Of a stretch of 64,000 bases of DNA, positions 35,602 through 46,905 are shown piece by piece. The stretch comes from Haemophilus parainfluenzae (lineage in GTDB: Bacteria; Pseudomonadota; Gammaproteobacteria; Enterobacterales; Pasteurellaceae). The stretch is taken from assembly GCF_003253005.1 (NCBI RefSeq), contig NZ_QEPZ01000003.1, forward strand, positions 62,001 through 126,000, given 5' to 3'. The notes below the pieces were generated by a model, which did not search any database, was not told the origin of the DNA, and saw nothing but the letters and a program-made list of their open reading frames with translations. The position numbers and the translations under genes were made by a program. The stretch's first letter is position 1, and each line of letters begins with the position of its first letter.

Positions 35602-36546
35602 TTAGGACACTTCTTTTATTCTTAACTCTTTTGGCACTTCAAAGAACATATTTTCTTCTAAGCCTTGAAGCTCTTCAATACTATCCGCACCAAATTCTTT
35701 TAATCGACCAATCACGGATTGCACCAACTCTTCAGGTGCTGAAGCGCCTGCTGTTACGCCAATTGTTTCAACGCCTTCAAACCAATCTGCTGCCACATCA
35801 TTTGGATCATCAATCAATTTTGATTTCACACCCATACGCGATGCCAACTCAGCTAAACGATTAGAATTTGATGAGTTTTTAGAGCCTACAACCACCACTA
35901 AATCACATTGTTTCGCTAATTCACGCACTGCTTCTTGACGATTCGTTGTAGCATAGCAAATATCATTTTTATGCGGGCCTTGAATAGCAGGATATTTGTC
36001 TTTCAATGCACTGATAGTTTCCGCCGTATCATCAAGAGAAAGTGTGGTTTGCGTCATAAAGGTTAAATCATCACTTTCTTGAACTGGCAAACGAGCAATA
36101 TCTTCCACGCTTTCAATTAAGAAAATACCACCTTCAGCATTATTATACTGCCCCATTGTGCCTTCCACTTCGGGATGGCCTTTGTGTCCGATCAAAATCG
36201 CTTTCGTCCCTTTACGGCTTGCACGAGCCACTTGCATATGCACTTTGGTTACCAACGGACAAGTTGCATCAAATACTTTTAACTGACGATCTTTCGCTTC
36301 CTGACGAACGGCTTGTGACACACCATGAGCAGAGAAAATCACAATGGCACCATCTGGCACTTCACTTAATTCTTCCACAAAAATCGCACCACGATCACGC
36401 AAACCATTCACCACGAAACGGTTATGCACCACTTCATGACGGACATAAATTGGGGCACCATGAATTTCAAGCGCTAATTCAACAATGCTAATGGCTCGAT
36501 CGACACCCGCACAAAATCCGCGAGGATTAGCTAAAATTATCTTCAT
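35602..36546 (-). CDS. ispH: 4-hydroxy-3-methylbut-2-enyl diphosphate reductase
   Basis: IspH makes IPP and DMAPP in the last step of the MEP isoprenoid pathway using a 4Fe-4S cluster. The start is set at ATG 36546 ([20 protein letters not shown], 314 residues); the longer frame runs further into lspA. Cluster cysteines are in GFCAGV, DATCPLV and ICYATTNRQ; conserved HEVVHN and SSNSNRL are present. The start codon lies 20 bp inside the 3' end of lspA, so the two are translationally coupled, as in many gamma-proteobacteria. Confidence 0.97.
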   Translation of the reverse strand: MKIILANPRGFCAGVDRAISIVELALEIHGAPIYVRHEVVHNRFVVNGLRDRGAIFVEELSEVPDGAIVIFSAHGVSQAVRQEAKDRQLKVFDATCPLVTKVHMQVARASRKGTKAILIGHKGHPEVEGTMGQYNNAEGGIFLIESVEDIARLPVQESDDLTFMTQTTLSLDDTAETISALKDKYPAIQGPHKNDICYATTNRQEAVRELAKQCDLVVVVGSKNSSNSNRLAELASRMGVKSKLIDDPNDVAADWFEGVETIGVTAGASAPEELVQSVIGRLKEFGADSIEELQGLEENMFFEVPKELRIKEVS

Positions 36547-37033
36547 TTTTGACCGCTCTTTTATCACCTTTAAAGGCATCTAATACTAATAAACCCGCAC
36601 CAATACAAATCGCAATATCTGCCACATTGAATACCGGATAATGATAAATATCCCAATAAAAATCTAAGAAATCCACCACAAATCCGTTATACGCACGGTC
36701 CACCATATTGGCTAACGCACCACCAATAATCAGTGCATAAGCTGAGTTTTGTAATTTTTTTTCCGAAGAATTCTTTTTCATAAAGTAAGCCAGAATCAAA
36801 GAAATTCCGATTGCTAGCACGATAAAGAAATATTTCTGCCAACCATCATGCTCAGCTAAAAAGCTAAACGCTGCGCCATAGTTACGCACATAGGTTAAAT
36901 TAAAAACGGGTAATAGGTTCACGCTTTCATAGAGATCAAAGCGTTGCACTACAATATATTTAGTTAGTAAATCAAGGATAAATGCGATCGCACTTACCCA
37001 AAGGAACGAAAGCCCTGTTTTATTTTTTGTCAT
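36527..37033 (-). CDS. lspA: Lipoprotein signal peptidase (signal peptidase II)
   Basis: LspA cleaves the signal peptide of lipidated prolipoproteins in the inner membrane, acting for example on the lipoproteins found in this window. The 168-residue protein has four hydrophobic helices. The catalytic aspartates are in [19 protein letters not shown] and [11 protein letters not shown], and the N-terminal DLLTKY and VRNYGAAFS blocks are conserved. In E. coli ileS precedes lspA; here ileS is about 19 kb away. Confidence 0.96.
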   Translation of the reverse strand: MTKNKTGLSFLWVSAIAFILDLLTKYIVVQRFDLYESVNLLPVFNLTYVRNYGAAFSFLAEHDGWQKYFFIVLAIGISLILAYFMKKNSSEKKLQNSAYALIIGGALANMVDRAYNGFVVDFLDFYWDIYHYPVFNVADIAICIGAGLLVLDAFKGDKRAVKNEDNFS

Positions 37034-37111
37034 AGGAAATTATCTGTCTTTATAAATAGACGATGATTTTAGCAACTCGAATAGCCTTTATAAAGTAAAA
37101 GGCATCAAATC

Positions 37112-37142
37112 ATAAAAGGCGAACACATTGGTTCGCCTTTCA
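37112..37142 (-). terminator. Terminator of glmU
   Basis: AAAGGCGAAC and GTTCGCCTTT pair around a 6-nt loop; the minus-strand exit is CTTTTATG. Confidence 0.75.
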
Positions 37143-37149
37143 ATGTTAA

Positions 37150-38520
37150 TTACTTTTTCTTCACTGGTCTTTGCCAACCTTGAATATGACGTTGTGGCAC
37201 ACGAGTAATTACAAGCTCATCTTTCTCAATATTTTGAGTGATCGTTGAACCAGCCCCAATGGTTGCTCCATCTGCGACGGCAACTGGCGCGACTAACTGC
37301 GTATCCGATCCAACAAATACATTGTTACCAATGATTGTTTTAAATTTATTCGCACCGTCATAGTTACAAGTAATAACACCTGCACCGATATTACAGTTTT
37401 CACCGATTTCAGTATCACCGACATAAGTAAGGTGGTTTACTTTAGAGCCTTTACCTACTGTGGATTTTTTAATTTCCACAAAGTTACCCACATGGGTTTC
37501 AGCGGCTAATTCAGCACCTGGACGTAAACGAGAGAATGGACCAATCGCTGCTTTCTCACCAATTGTGGCATCTTCTAAAACAGAATAAGGCTTGATCTCA
37601 ACATCATCACCAATAGTCACGTTTTTCAATACACAACCTGCACCGATTTTTACACGATCACCTAAACGCACATTGCCTTCCACAATCACGTTCACATCAA
37701 TTTCAACATCTTTACCATGTTCTAATGTGCCGCGTAAATCAAAACGCTCTGGGTCAATTAACATCACGCCTGCAAGTAAAAGTTTTTCTGCTTGTTTACG
37801 TTGATAAAAACGCTCTAATGCAGCAAGCTGTAAACGATTATTGGCACCTTCTACTTCCATAAATTCAGAGGCTTGAACGGCAGTAACCTGGCAACCATCT
37901 TGGTTGGCTAAACCAATCACATCCGTTAAATAAAACTCGCCTTGTGCATTGTTATTTTTCACACGAGAAAGCCAGTTTTTGAAATGCGCACCATCAGCTA
38001 CTAACACGCCTGTATTCACTTCTTGGATTTTTAATTGTTCTGCGTTGGCATCTTTTTGTTCTACGATCGCCACTACATTACCATTTTCACGAATAATACG
38101 GCCGTAACCCGTAGGGTTATCTAAATTCACAGTGAGCAATGCAATCCCATTTTCTGGTTTCGCTACAATGAGTTTTTCCAATGTTTCTTTGGTCACTAAT
38201 GGCGCATCACCATATAAAATCACAATATTTTCATCATCTTTGAAGAATGGTGCGGCTTGTTGAACAGCATGGGCAGTACCCAACTGTTCAGCTTGGAACA
38301 CCCAGTTCACGCTTTCATTTGCCAAACGTTCACGCATTAATTCGCCACCGTGACCATAAATTAAATGCACGTTTTCTGCACCTAATTGATTCGCCGTATC
38401 GATCACATGTTTTACCATCGGTTTTCCTGCCACTTTATGCAAGACTTTTGGTAAATCAGAATACATACGAGTGCCTTTACCGGCCGCTAAAATCACCACG
38501 CTTAATGCTTTATTTGTCAT
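37150..38520 (-). CDS. glmU: Bifunctional UDP-N-acetylglucosamine pyrophosphorylase / glucosamine-1-phosphate N-acetyltransferase
   Basis: GlmU makes UDP-GlcNAc, the precursor of peptidoglycan and LPS. The 456-residue protein has an N-terminal nucleotidyltransferase domain ([28 protein letters not shown], with LYGDAPLV further on). The C-terminal left-handed beta helix has hexapeptide repeats (e.g. [42 protein letters not shown] with the catalytic histidine region). Length is normal. It diverges from pyrG and has its own terminator. Its product may feed the glycan locus at the left end of the window. Confidence 0.98.
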   Translation of the reverse strand: MTNKALSVVILAAGKGTRMYSDLPKVLHKVAGKPMVKHVIDTANQLGAENVHLIYGHGGELMRERLANESVNWVFQAEQLGTAHAVQQAAPFFKDDENIVILYGDAPLVTKETLEKLIVAKPENGIALLTVNLDNPTGYGRIIRENGNVVAIVEQKDANAEQLKIQEVNTGVLVADGAHFKNWLSRVKNNNAQGEFYLTDVIGLANQDGCQVTAVQASEFMEVEGANNRLQLAALERFYQRKQAEKLLLAGVMLIDPERFDLRGTLEHGKDVEIDVNVIVEGNVRLGDRVKIGAGCVLKNVTIGDDVEIKPYSVLEDATIGEKAAIGPFSRLRPGAELAAETHVGNFVEIKKSTVGKGSKVNHLTYVGDTEIGENCNIGAGVITCNYDGANKFKTIIGNNVFVGSDTQLVAPVAVADGATIGAGSTITQNIEKDELVITRVPQRHIQGWQRPVKKK

Positions 38521-38619
38521 AAATTCTTCTCTTCTTTATAAAAAATTTGGGCTTATTCTATCGTAGAATAGAGAATATGATAAGCCATTTAATTTTCATA
38601 CATTCCTGACAAGACAAGA

Positions 38620-38648
38620 TTGTATAAAAATCTCAAATCCTGTAAACT
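38620..38648 (+). promoter_or_regulatory. Predicted pyrG promoter
   Basis: TTGTAT (38620-38625) and TAAACT (38643-38648) are 17 nt apart. Transcription from here would give a leader of about 125 nt carrying the long inverted repeat described next. A second, isolated TATAAT stands at 38741-38746. Confidence 0.45.
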
Positions 38649-38662
38649 ATCCTCCCGTCTTG

Positions 38663-38743
38663 ATAGCTAATCATCTTTTTCTTTTATTTTTGACCGCACT
38701 TTTCAGCATTCTGCACAAATTTGCATAAAAGATGATTGGCTAT
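38663..38743 (+). repeat. Long inverted repeat in the pyrG leader
   Basis: The arms at 38663-38679 and 38727-38743 are 17 nt each and complementary at 16 positions; the exception is a U-G wobble in RNA. The loop is 47 nt and contains an uptake sequence. It lies between the predicted promoter and the pyrG start. The right arm overlaps a TATAAT box. Confidence 0.65.
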
Positions 38744-38745
38744 AA

Positions 38746-40416
<1,671 letters not shown>

Positions 40417-40437
40417 TTTGCTGATAATTCCATAAAC

Positions 40438-40490
40438 AAGTGATCTGTACCCCAAAATCGGGACACCTACTTTGGGTCCAGATCACTTTT
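40438..40490. repeat. Long hairpin element after pyrG (terminator or transposon-derived)
   Basis: AAGTGATCTG (40438-40447) pairs perfectly with CAGATCACTT (40479-40488), and CCCAAA pairs with TTTGGG inside, leaving a loop of about 14 nt. A T run follows on the plus strand, so it can terminate pyrG. Both arms read inward like short ends of an IS3-family element (TGATCTG.ACCC.AAA). Confidence 0.6.
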
Positions 40491-40500
40491 TATATATTGT

Positions 40501-42267
40501 CTATTTATCGAAAATAGCTTCGACGGTTAATTCCTTGTAGTAATAGCCTTTTTCTTGACTAAATTCCATATCAAGCTCACTCAAATAAATCGTAAAGCTT
40601 GGTCTATCAATTTTTAATAAATCTTGGCTAAGCGATTTAAGTTCAGCTTGAAAGATTTTTTTCATCGGGTCTAGCTGATGTTCTTTGAATACTTTGTGAA
40701 TATGTTCATCCATATTCGTACAATATCTGTCATGATCTTCAACAAAGCAAACCTCAGGCTTCTCTTTGTGCTTATCCGCTTTTTCATCAGATTTCATATA
40801 AGTCTGAACCTCTGTACGAGCAAATCCAGGCATCGGTACACGAATCCATTTTTTATACGGCGTGACATCAATTGATTTCCATTCAAATCCCACTGTTGTT
40901 TTTCGGTCGCTAATTATTCGCTCATTGATGCGGATCTCATCACGATAAATATTGAATGCCAAAAGTTCTTTCGATTTTTCACCATATTGCTTATTAAATA
41001 CCTCTCGTCTTTCTTGATAAGCATCTTCCACAGAAGAGTCTAGCTCTATACTGTAAAGCAAATAGTCTGATACACTATCTAATTCTTCCCAATCTTTAAG
41101 CTCGCTCTTCGGCATATTTTCTAAACGCTCTACAAAATCTACATCATCACGAATTTTGCCTGAATTATCGGATAAATTTAGTTTTGTTAATAACTGTTCA
41201 AAACGTTCCGTTTGGCTTTGATAAGCAATTTCTTTCGGATTCACCACCCAAGTCATGACAAAAATAGCTATCATTACAACAACAGAAATCAAACGATATT
41301 GACGAATTTTAGAGATGATTAAAATGGTATAAGCAATCGTAATCGCCGTAGCTAAGGCAACTAAATAAATTCGTGGTTCAGTCCAAGCATAGGCACTAAT
41401 ACGGCGATCAATCGCCAGCCATAGCAACACGATTGACACAATAGCAAGAAATGGATAGAACTTAAAGAAAGTTTCCCAGCGGGCTTTAGCACAAATAGAA
41501 CGTAATGCATATACGCCTAAACCACCAAGCAGGTAAGGCAAGGTAATATTAGCCAGCATGCCTTTTGGTAATACGCCTTCAAAAATAATTTGAACAACAT
41601 AAGCATAAAGCAACATAGTGAAAATAATCAATGCTGGTGCTAATACGAAATTAACTAAAATGTCAAAAATGCGATTTAACGTCATTTCCGATTTAACTTG
41701 GCGCTGTTGGAATACTAAGAAAAACAGTGGCTGAGTAAAAATGCCTAAAGACATATAAACGTGACTATAGAAACTATCAGAAAACTCTATATTAAAGAGT
41801 GTTGTAATCGTAAATAAAATAGCCGCTACTAATCCAAATACCAATAACCATACCGCCGTTGCTAAGCCAAGATGGAATAGATTGATAAAATTACGGTAGG
41901 TAAACCCTTGATTATTTTTTTCAAATGGAAAGCCGAATAATATCAATAACACAATAAATTGAGTGCCCCAAAACTTAGGGCTATAGCCATAAAAATCAGC
42001 ATTATCATTCACTTGCCAAATGATGAAAACAGTAATGAGAGGCACAATCCACGAAAAACGATACCATGAGTAAGGACGAGACAAATAAATAAAGGCAAGT
42101 AGCATCGGCTCAAATAGCCAATAAGCTAAATGATCTTTTTCTGAGTTCATATCCACAAACCAAATTCCAAGAGCAAACGCAGCAATCATGAAGATTTCAA
42201 TCGGATGGGTAGATATCGCTGATTTTATTTGTATTTTAGTTTGCTGAAAAAAAGTCGAAAGAGACAT
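40501..42267 (-). CDS. DUF4153 domain-containing membrane protein
   Basis: The start is set at ATG 42267, after AAGGA; the longer frame adds 11 residues. This 588-residue protein has about ten hydrophobic segments in its first 340 residues, with ALGIWFVDMNSEKDHLAYWLFEPMLLAFIYLSRPYSWYRFSW among the conserved parts. A soluble C-terminal region of about 230 residues follows, predicted extracytoplasmic. This matches DUF4153, an uncharacterised inner-membrane family. No catalytic motif is recognised. It lies alone between pyrG (convergent) and eno (divergent), splitting the pyrG-eno pair. Function unknown. Confidence 0.8.
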   Translation of the reverse strand: MSLSTFFQQTKIQIKSAISTHPIEIFMIAAFALGIWFVDMNSEKDHLAYWLFEPMLLAFIYLSRPYSWYRFSWIVPLITVFIIWQVNDNADFYGYSPKFWGTQFIVLLILFGFPFEKNNQGFTYRNFINLFHLGLATAVWLLVFGLVAAILFTITTLFNIEFSDSFYSHVYMSLGIFTQPLFFLVFQQRQVKSEMTLNRIFDILVNFVLAPALIIFTMLLYAYVVQIIFEGVLPKGMLANITLPYLLGGLGVYALRSICAKARWETFFKFYPFLAIVSIVLLWLAIDRRISAYAWTEPRIYLVALATAITIAYTILIISKIRQYRLISVVVMIAIFVMTWVVNPKEIAYQSQTERFEQLLTKLNLSDNSGKIRDDVDFVERLENMPKSELKDWEELDSVSDYLLYSIELDSSVEDAYQERREVFNKQYGEKSKELLAFNIYRDEIRINERIISDRKTTVGFEWKSIDVTPYKKWIRVPMPGFARTEVQTYMKSDEKADKHKEKPEVCFVEDHDRYCTNMDEHIHKVFKEHQLDPMKKIFQAELKSLSQDLLKIDRPSFTIYLSELDMEFSQEKGYYYKELTVEAIFDK

Positions 42268-42539
42268 AATGATTCCTTTTTCAATGCAACAAAGTCTCAA
42301 TTAAGAATAAATAATGCGTCGTAAAATAATACGAAATTTCGCGCAACTTTAACCAACTTTTGAAGGCAATTCCACTGAAATAAAAGAAATAATTGGCGAA
42401 AAAGAGATAAAAACTTACCGCACTTTATTGAAAAACAAGATGCAGATCAAAGTGCGGTCATTTTTCCAAGACAAATTTCTAAATTTGCTTTATTATATCT
42501 CCGTTTTAGGTTCGCCTAACTAATTTTAATTAACTTTAA

Positions 42540-43865
<1,326 letters not shown>

Positions 43866-43891
43866 TTTTTGCTTAATTTAATGTAAAATAG

Positions 43892-43924
43892 CACCGCACT
43901 TTGCATAAAAGTGCGGTGTTTTTC
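43892..43924 (+). terminator. Terminator of eno, built from an uptake-sequence pair
   Basis: CACCGCACTTT and AAAGTGCGGTG form an 11-bp stem with a 5-nt loop, followed by TTTTTC. Confidence 0.9.
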
Positions 43925-43948
43925 TATCTAATATTTAAAGGAAAGAAA

Positions 43949-44368
43949 ATGTTACATTTAACCCTCGAAGATCAACTCTTTCTCGGTCAACCAAAACAAG
44001 TCGGCACACACTCAACTGTGCATGATCATCTAGCGGTAATGTTTGAAGATGACGGTGAAACCGGCTATTTTTATGCGTTAGATATGCGTCAAAATGCGCA
44101 GCCTGTTGTCGATTGCTTACATGTTTATAACGTCGATAACACACGCAATCACCACGAAGCACGTAAATTAGAAATCTGCTGGGATGAAAGTGGTTATTTA
44201 GCCTTATTGCTTATTAACGGCTATCCGCATGCTGTATTTGATTTTGCCCATTTGATCGGCTATAACACCAACAAGCATCCTCAGCCTGACTTAATGAGTA
44301 TGTGGACACACGAAGAAATCACCAATGAACGTGCAACAGCATGGCTTGGTGTCAATACCATTAAATAG
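43949..44368 (+). CDS. DUF2251-like conserved protein
   Basis: The start is set at ATG 43949 behind AAAGGA; the longer frame would begin inside the eno terminator. The 139-residue protein is soluble, with no signal peptide. Segments such as DHLAVMFEDDGETGYFYALDMRQN and KLEICWDESGYLALLLINGYPHAVFDF suggest a small beta-rich domain of the DUF2251 type, which has no known function. The family call is from memory and moderate. It stands between eno and yigB on the same strand, 8 nt before yigB, and is probably co-transcribed with it. The same gene group follows eno in H. influenzae. Confidence 0.65.
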   Translation: MLHLTLEDQLFLGQPKQVGTHSTVHDHLAVMFEDDGETGYFYALDMRQNAQPVVDCLHVYNVDNTRNHHEARKLEICWDESGYLALLLINGYPHAVFDFAHLIGYNTNKHPQPDLMSMWTHEEITNERATAWLGVNTIK

Positions 44369-44376
44369 GATTAACT

Positions 44377-45084
44377 ATGCGATTTTACCGCGGTCTTCAG
44401 CCTTTCAAGGTTATGAGTTTTGATCTTGATGACACCCTTTACGATAATAGTGATGTCATTCGTTTGGCCGAAGAACGCTTTCTTCAATGTGTACAAGAAC
44501 ACGCACAACTAACCGATCTTACCTCAGAATATTGGCGAGAATGGAAATGGCAATTGGCGGAGAAAGATCCCTTGATTGCTGAAGATGTGATCGCCTGGCG
44601 GGTCGAAACGTTACGGCACTTACTGATGCATCATGGTAAAAGTGCGGTTGAAATTGACCGCACTTTGGCCATCGCTATGGAAGAATTTATTGAATGGCGA
44701 CACAAAATTGATGTGCCAGCTGAAAGCATTAAAGTATTAAACCAACTTAAAGATCGCTACCCGCTTAGCGTGATTACCAATGGTAATGTGATTGCAACAC
44801 GTATTGGGTTTGAACACTTTCAGCTGAGTTTACGTGGTGGAGAGCAAGGCAGAGCGAAACCTCATCAAGATTTGTTCCACCAAACCGCCCATTATTTTGG
44901 CGTAAAACCAAGTGAAATTTTACATATTGGTGATAACTTAACCACGGATATTCAAGGCGCCATTCAAGCCGGCTGCCAAGCTGTATGGATTAATTTATCA
45001 GGCAAAAACCTCAATTCATTTACTGAAGCAAGTGTTTTGCCTACATTAGAAATCAATCATTTAACTGAATTATTAACACTTTAA
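44377..45084 (+). CDS. yigB: HAD-superfamily phosphatase YigB
   Basis: YigB is a haloacid-dehalogenase-type phosphatase that can dephosphorylate the riboflavin intermediate 5-amino-6-(5-phosphoribitylamino)uracil and FMN. The 235-residue protein begins MRFYRGLQP as E. coli YigB does. It carries motif I SFDLDDTLYDN, motif II VITNGN, motif III lysine in RAKPHQDLF, and motif IV LHIGDNLTTDIQGA. In E. coli yigB lies beside xerC; here it is after eno. An inverted uptake-sequence pair is embedded in the coding sequence at 44638-44667. Confidence 0.92.
   Translation: MRFYRGLQPFKVMSFDLDDTLYDNSDVIRLAEERFLQCVQEHAQLTDLTSEYWREWKWQLAEKDPLIAEDVIAWRVETLRHLLMHHGKSAVEIDRTLAIAMEEFIEWRHKIDVPAESIKVLNQLKDRYPLSVITNGNVIATRIGFEHFQLSLRGGEQGRAKPHQDLFHQTAHYFGVKPSEILHIGDNLTTDIQGAIQAGCQAVWINLSGKNLNSFTEASVLPTLEINHLTELLTL
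44638..44667. repeat. Inverted uptake-sequence pair inside yigB
   Basis: AAAGTGCGGT and ACCGCACTTT are separated by 8 nt and are fully in frame, encoding KSAVEIDRTL. Such pairs normally act as terminators between genes; here there is no T run. Confidence 0.85.
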
Positions 45085-45088
45085 CCCT

Positions 45089-45670
45089 ATGATGAAAAAG
45101 AAAAATCAAGTTCTCGTCAGCCTTTCCATTGTGGCTTTATTGGGCGGCTGCTCAGAAGAGCAAGTTCAACGTGATGTTTATAACAGCCTTGAGGATTGTT
45201 TAGCCGATTGGCAAAAAATTGAATTATGCGAAGCTGACTCCTCTCTCTCAGGCAATTTAAATACACGTCCAAGCAATAATAGCGAATGGTCAGAAGGCAA
45301 TCAGACCGTCAAACAAACCTTAAATCCAGATGGCGCAACTCATTCTGGCAACTCAAGTGGTTCTGAGGGAACAAGCCACACGAGTTCTGCAACAGGAGAA
45401 GGACACGGTAGTATGGGCAGTGCGATTGCTGGTGCCGCGATGGGTTATATGATCGCGCGTACGATGGGCTCATTTTTAGGCCCTAGCTACAATCCAAGTA
45501 ACCGTGCCGTTTCAACACCAACAGGTCAAGTTATCCAACCGCAAACTAATCGTTCTGTCGGTAAACCTGTATTAGTGAAAGGTAATGCAGGCAGCACTTA
45601 CAGCAAACCGGTTTCACGCGGTGGCTTTAAAAGCTCAAATTCAAGCAGCAGCCGTAGTTCAGGCGGTTAA
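45089..45670 (+). CDS. ygiB: YgiB/DUF1190-family lipoprotein
   Basis: This 193-residue protein (an ATG-ATG doublet leaves the first residue open) has a lipoprotein signal QVLVSLSIVALLGGCSEEQ. A short cysteine-containing region follows (YNSLEDCLADWQKIELCEADS). The rest is low-complexity, rich in Ser, Gly, Thr and Asn, with a Gly/Ala-rich AIAGAAMGYMIARTMGSFLG segment in the middle. This fits the YgiB (UPF0441/DUF1190) family, which in enterobacteria is paired with the ATP-grasp protein YgiC exactly as here. Function is unknown; it is expected at the outer or inner membrane facing the periplasm. Confidence 0.85.
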   Translation: MMKKKNQVLVSLSIVALLGGCSEEQVQRDVYNSLEDCLADWQKIELCEADSSLSGNLNTRPSNNSEWSEGNQTVKQTLNPDGATHSGNSSGSEGTSHTSSATGEGHGSMGSAIAGAAMGYMIARTMGSFLGPSYNPSNRAVSTPTGQVIQPQTNRSVGKPVLVKGNAGSTYSKPVSRGGFKSSNSSSSRSSGG

Positions 45671-45672
45671 AT

Positions 45673-46857
45673 ATGAAACGAATCACAGGCTTTCCTACTC
45701 GCCCCGATATGGTGCAACAATTATTAAATGTAGGCTTTGATTACTATAATCTGCCTTCCTCTGATGGCTCCCATTATTGGTCGGACAATGTAGCATATGA
45801 ATTTACCCTAGCGGAAATCGATCGTATTGAAGACGCCACCAACGAATTGCACGCGATGTGTATGGACTTTGTTGCCGATGAAATTAAACAAGGTGATTAT
45901 GCCCATTATCGCTTCACCGATTTACAGAAAAATCTGATTGAACAAACATGGGCTAAAAACGTACCACACTTATATGGCCGTTTTGATTTTGGTTATGACG
46001 GTGAAAACCTGAAAATGTTTGAATACAATGCCGACACCCCTACTTCCCTGCTTGAAGCGGCTGTGGTGCAATGGCAATGGTTAGAGCAAATTGAAGGCTT
46101 AGCACATCGTGATCAATTCAATTGGATTCACGAAGAATTACTTAATCGCTTTCAGTTTATTCAACAGCAAACAGGACTAAACGATTTCCATTTTAGTGCC
46201 ATGCAAGAGGCAGGCCGTGAGGATTGGGGCAATATTGATTACTTAGCGGATGTGGCTTACAACGCAGGTTGGCATATTCATCAACTTGCCATTGAAGATG
46301 TTGGCTACGATAAAGACAGTCAGCAATTCCTCGATCTGAATAATCAACCTATTGATTGTTTATTTAAGCTCTATCCGCTCGAATGGATGACCACCACAGA
46401 ATATGCGCCACACATGCTTAATTCATCCACCACTTTTATTGAACCAGCGTGGAAATTACTATTAAGCAATAAAGTGCTATTAGCGAAATTGTGGCAAAAA
46501 CATCCAAACCACCCTTTATTACTACCCGCTTACTTTAGTAAACATGATATTACCGATCGTCAATCAATATGGGTGAAAAAACCGACGTTGGGCCGTGAGG
46601 GTGCCAATGTTTCTTACTATGAAAAACGTAATGGTCTAGAATTTGCTGCCAAAGGTAGCGAACATTCTGCCTTTTACGATCAAGCAGGTTACATCTATCA
46701 ACAAAAATTTGAACTGCCAAATTTTGATGGTATGTATCCTATGATTGGTTCTTGGGTAGTGGGTGATGTGGCTTGTGGAATTGGATTAAGAGAAGATTTT
46801 ACCCCAGTTACCGGCAATGATAGCCACTTCATTCCGCATTATTATTTTGTGGAATAA
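45673..46857 (+). CDS. ygiC: YgiC-like ATP-grasp protein (glutathionylspermidine synthase family)
   Basis: This 394-residue cytoplasmic protein resembles the synthetase half of glutathionylspermidine synthase. Conserved segments are YGRFDFGYDGENLKMFEYNADTPTSLLEAAVVQWQW, VKKPTLGREGANVSYYE (ATP-grasp lysine and glycine loop) and the ending GSWVVGDVACGIGLRED. E. coli YgiC of this type lacks glutathionylspermidine synthase activity, so the substrate is open. It begins 2 nt after ygiB's stop, so the two are coupled and probably function together. Confidence 0.9.
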   Translation: MKRITGFPTRPDMVQQLLNVGFDYYNLPSSDGSHYWSDNVAYEFTLAEIDRIEDATNELHAMCMDFVADEIKQGDYAHYRFTDLQKNLIEQTWAKNVPHLYGRFDFGYDGENLKMFEYNADTPTSLLEAAVVQWQWLEQIEGLAHRDQFNWIHEELLNRFQFIQQQTGLNDFHFSAMQEAGREDWGNIDYLADVAYNAGWHIHQLAIEDVGYDKDSQQFLDLNNQPIDCLFKLYPLEWMTTTEYAPHMLNSSTTFIEPAWKLLLSNKVLLAKLWQKHPNHPLLLPAYFSKHDITDRQSIWVKKPTLGREGANVSYYEKRNGLEFAAKGSEHSAFYDQAGYIYQQKFELPNFDGMYPMIGSWVVGDVACGIGLREDFTPVTGNDSHFIPHYYFVE

Positions 46858-46905
46858 AAACAACGCAAAAACTGACCGCACTTAACAGATAATAAGGAGA
46901 TAAAT

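Noticed and set aside
42417-42459. Opposed uptake sequences before eno as a terminator
   Set aside because: They are about 24 nt apart with no T run after the second arm, and no gene on the plus strand ends just before them.
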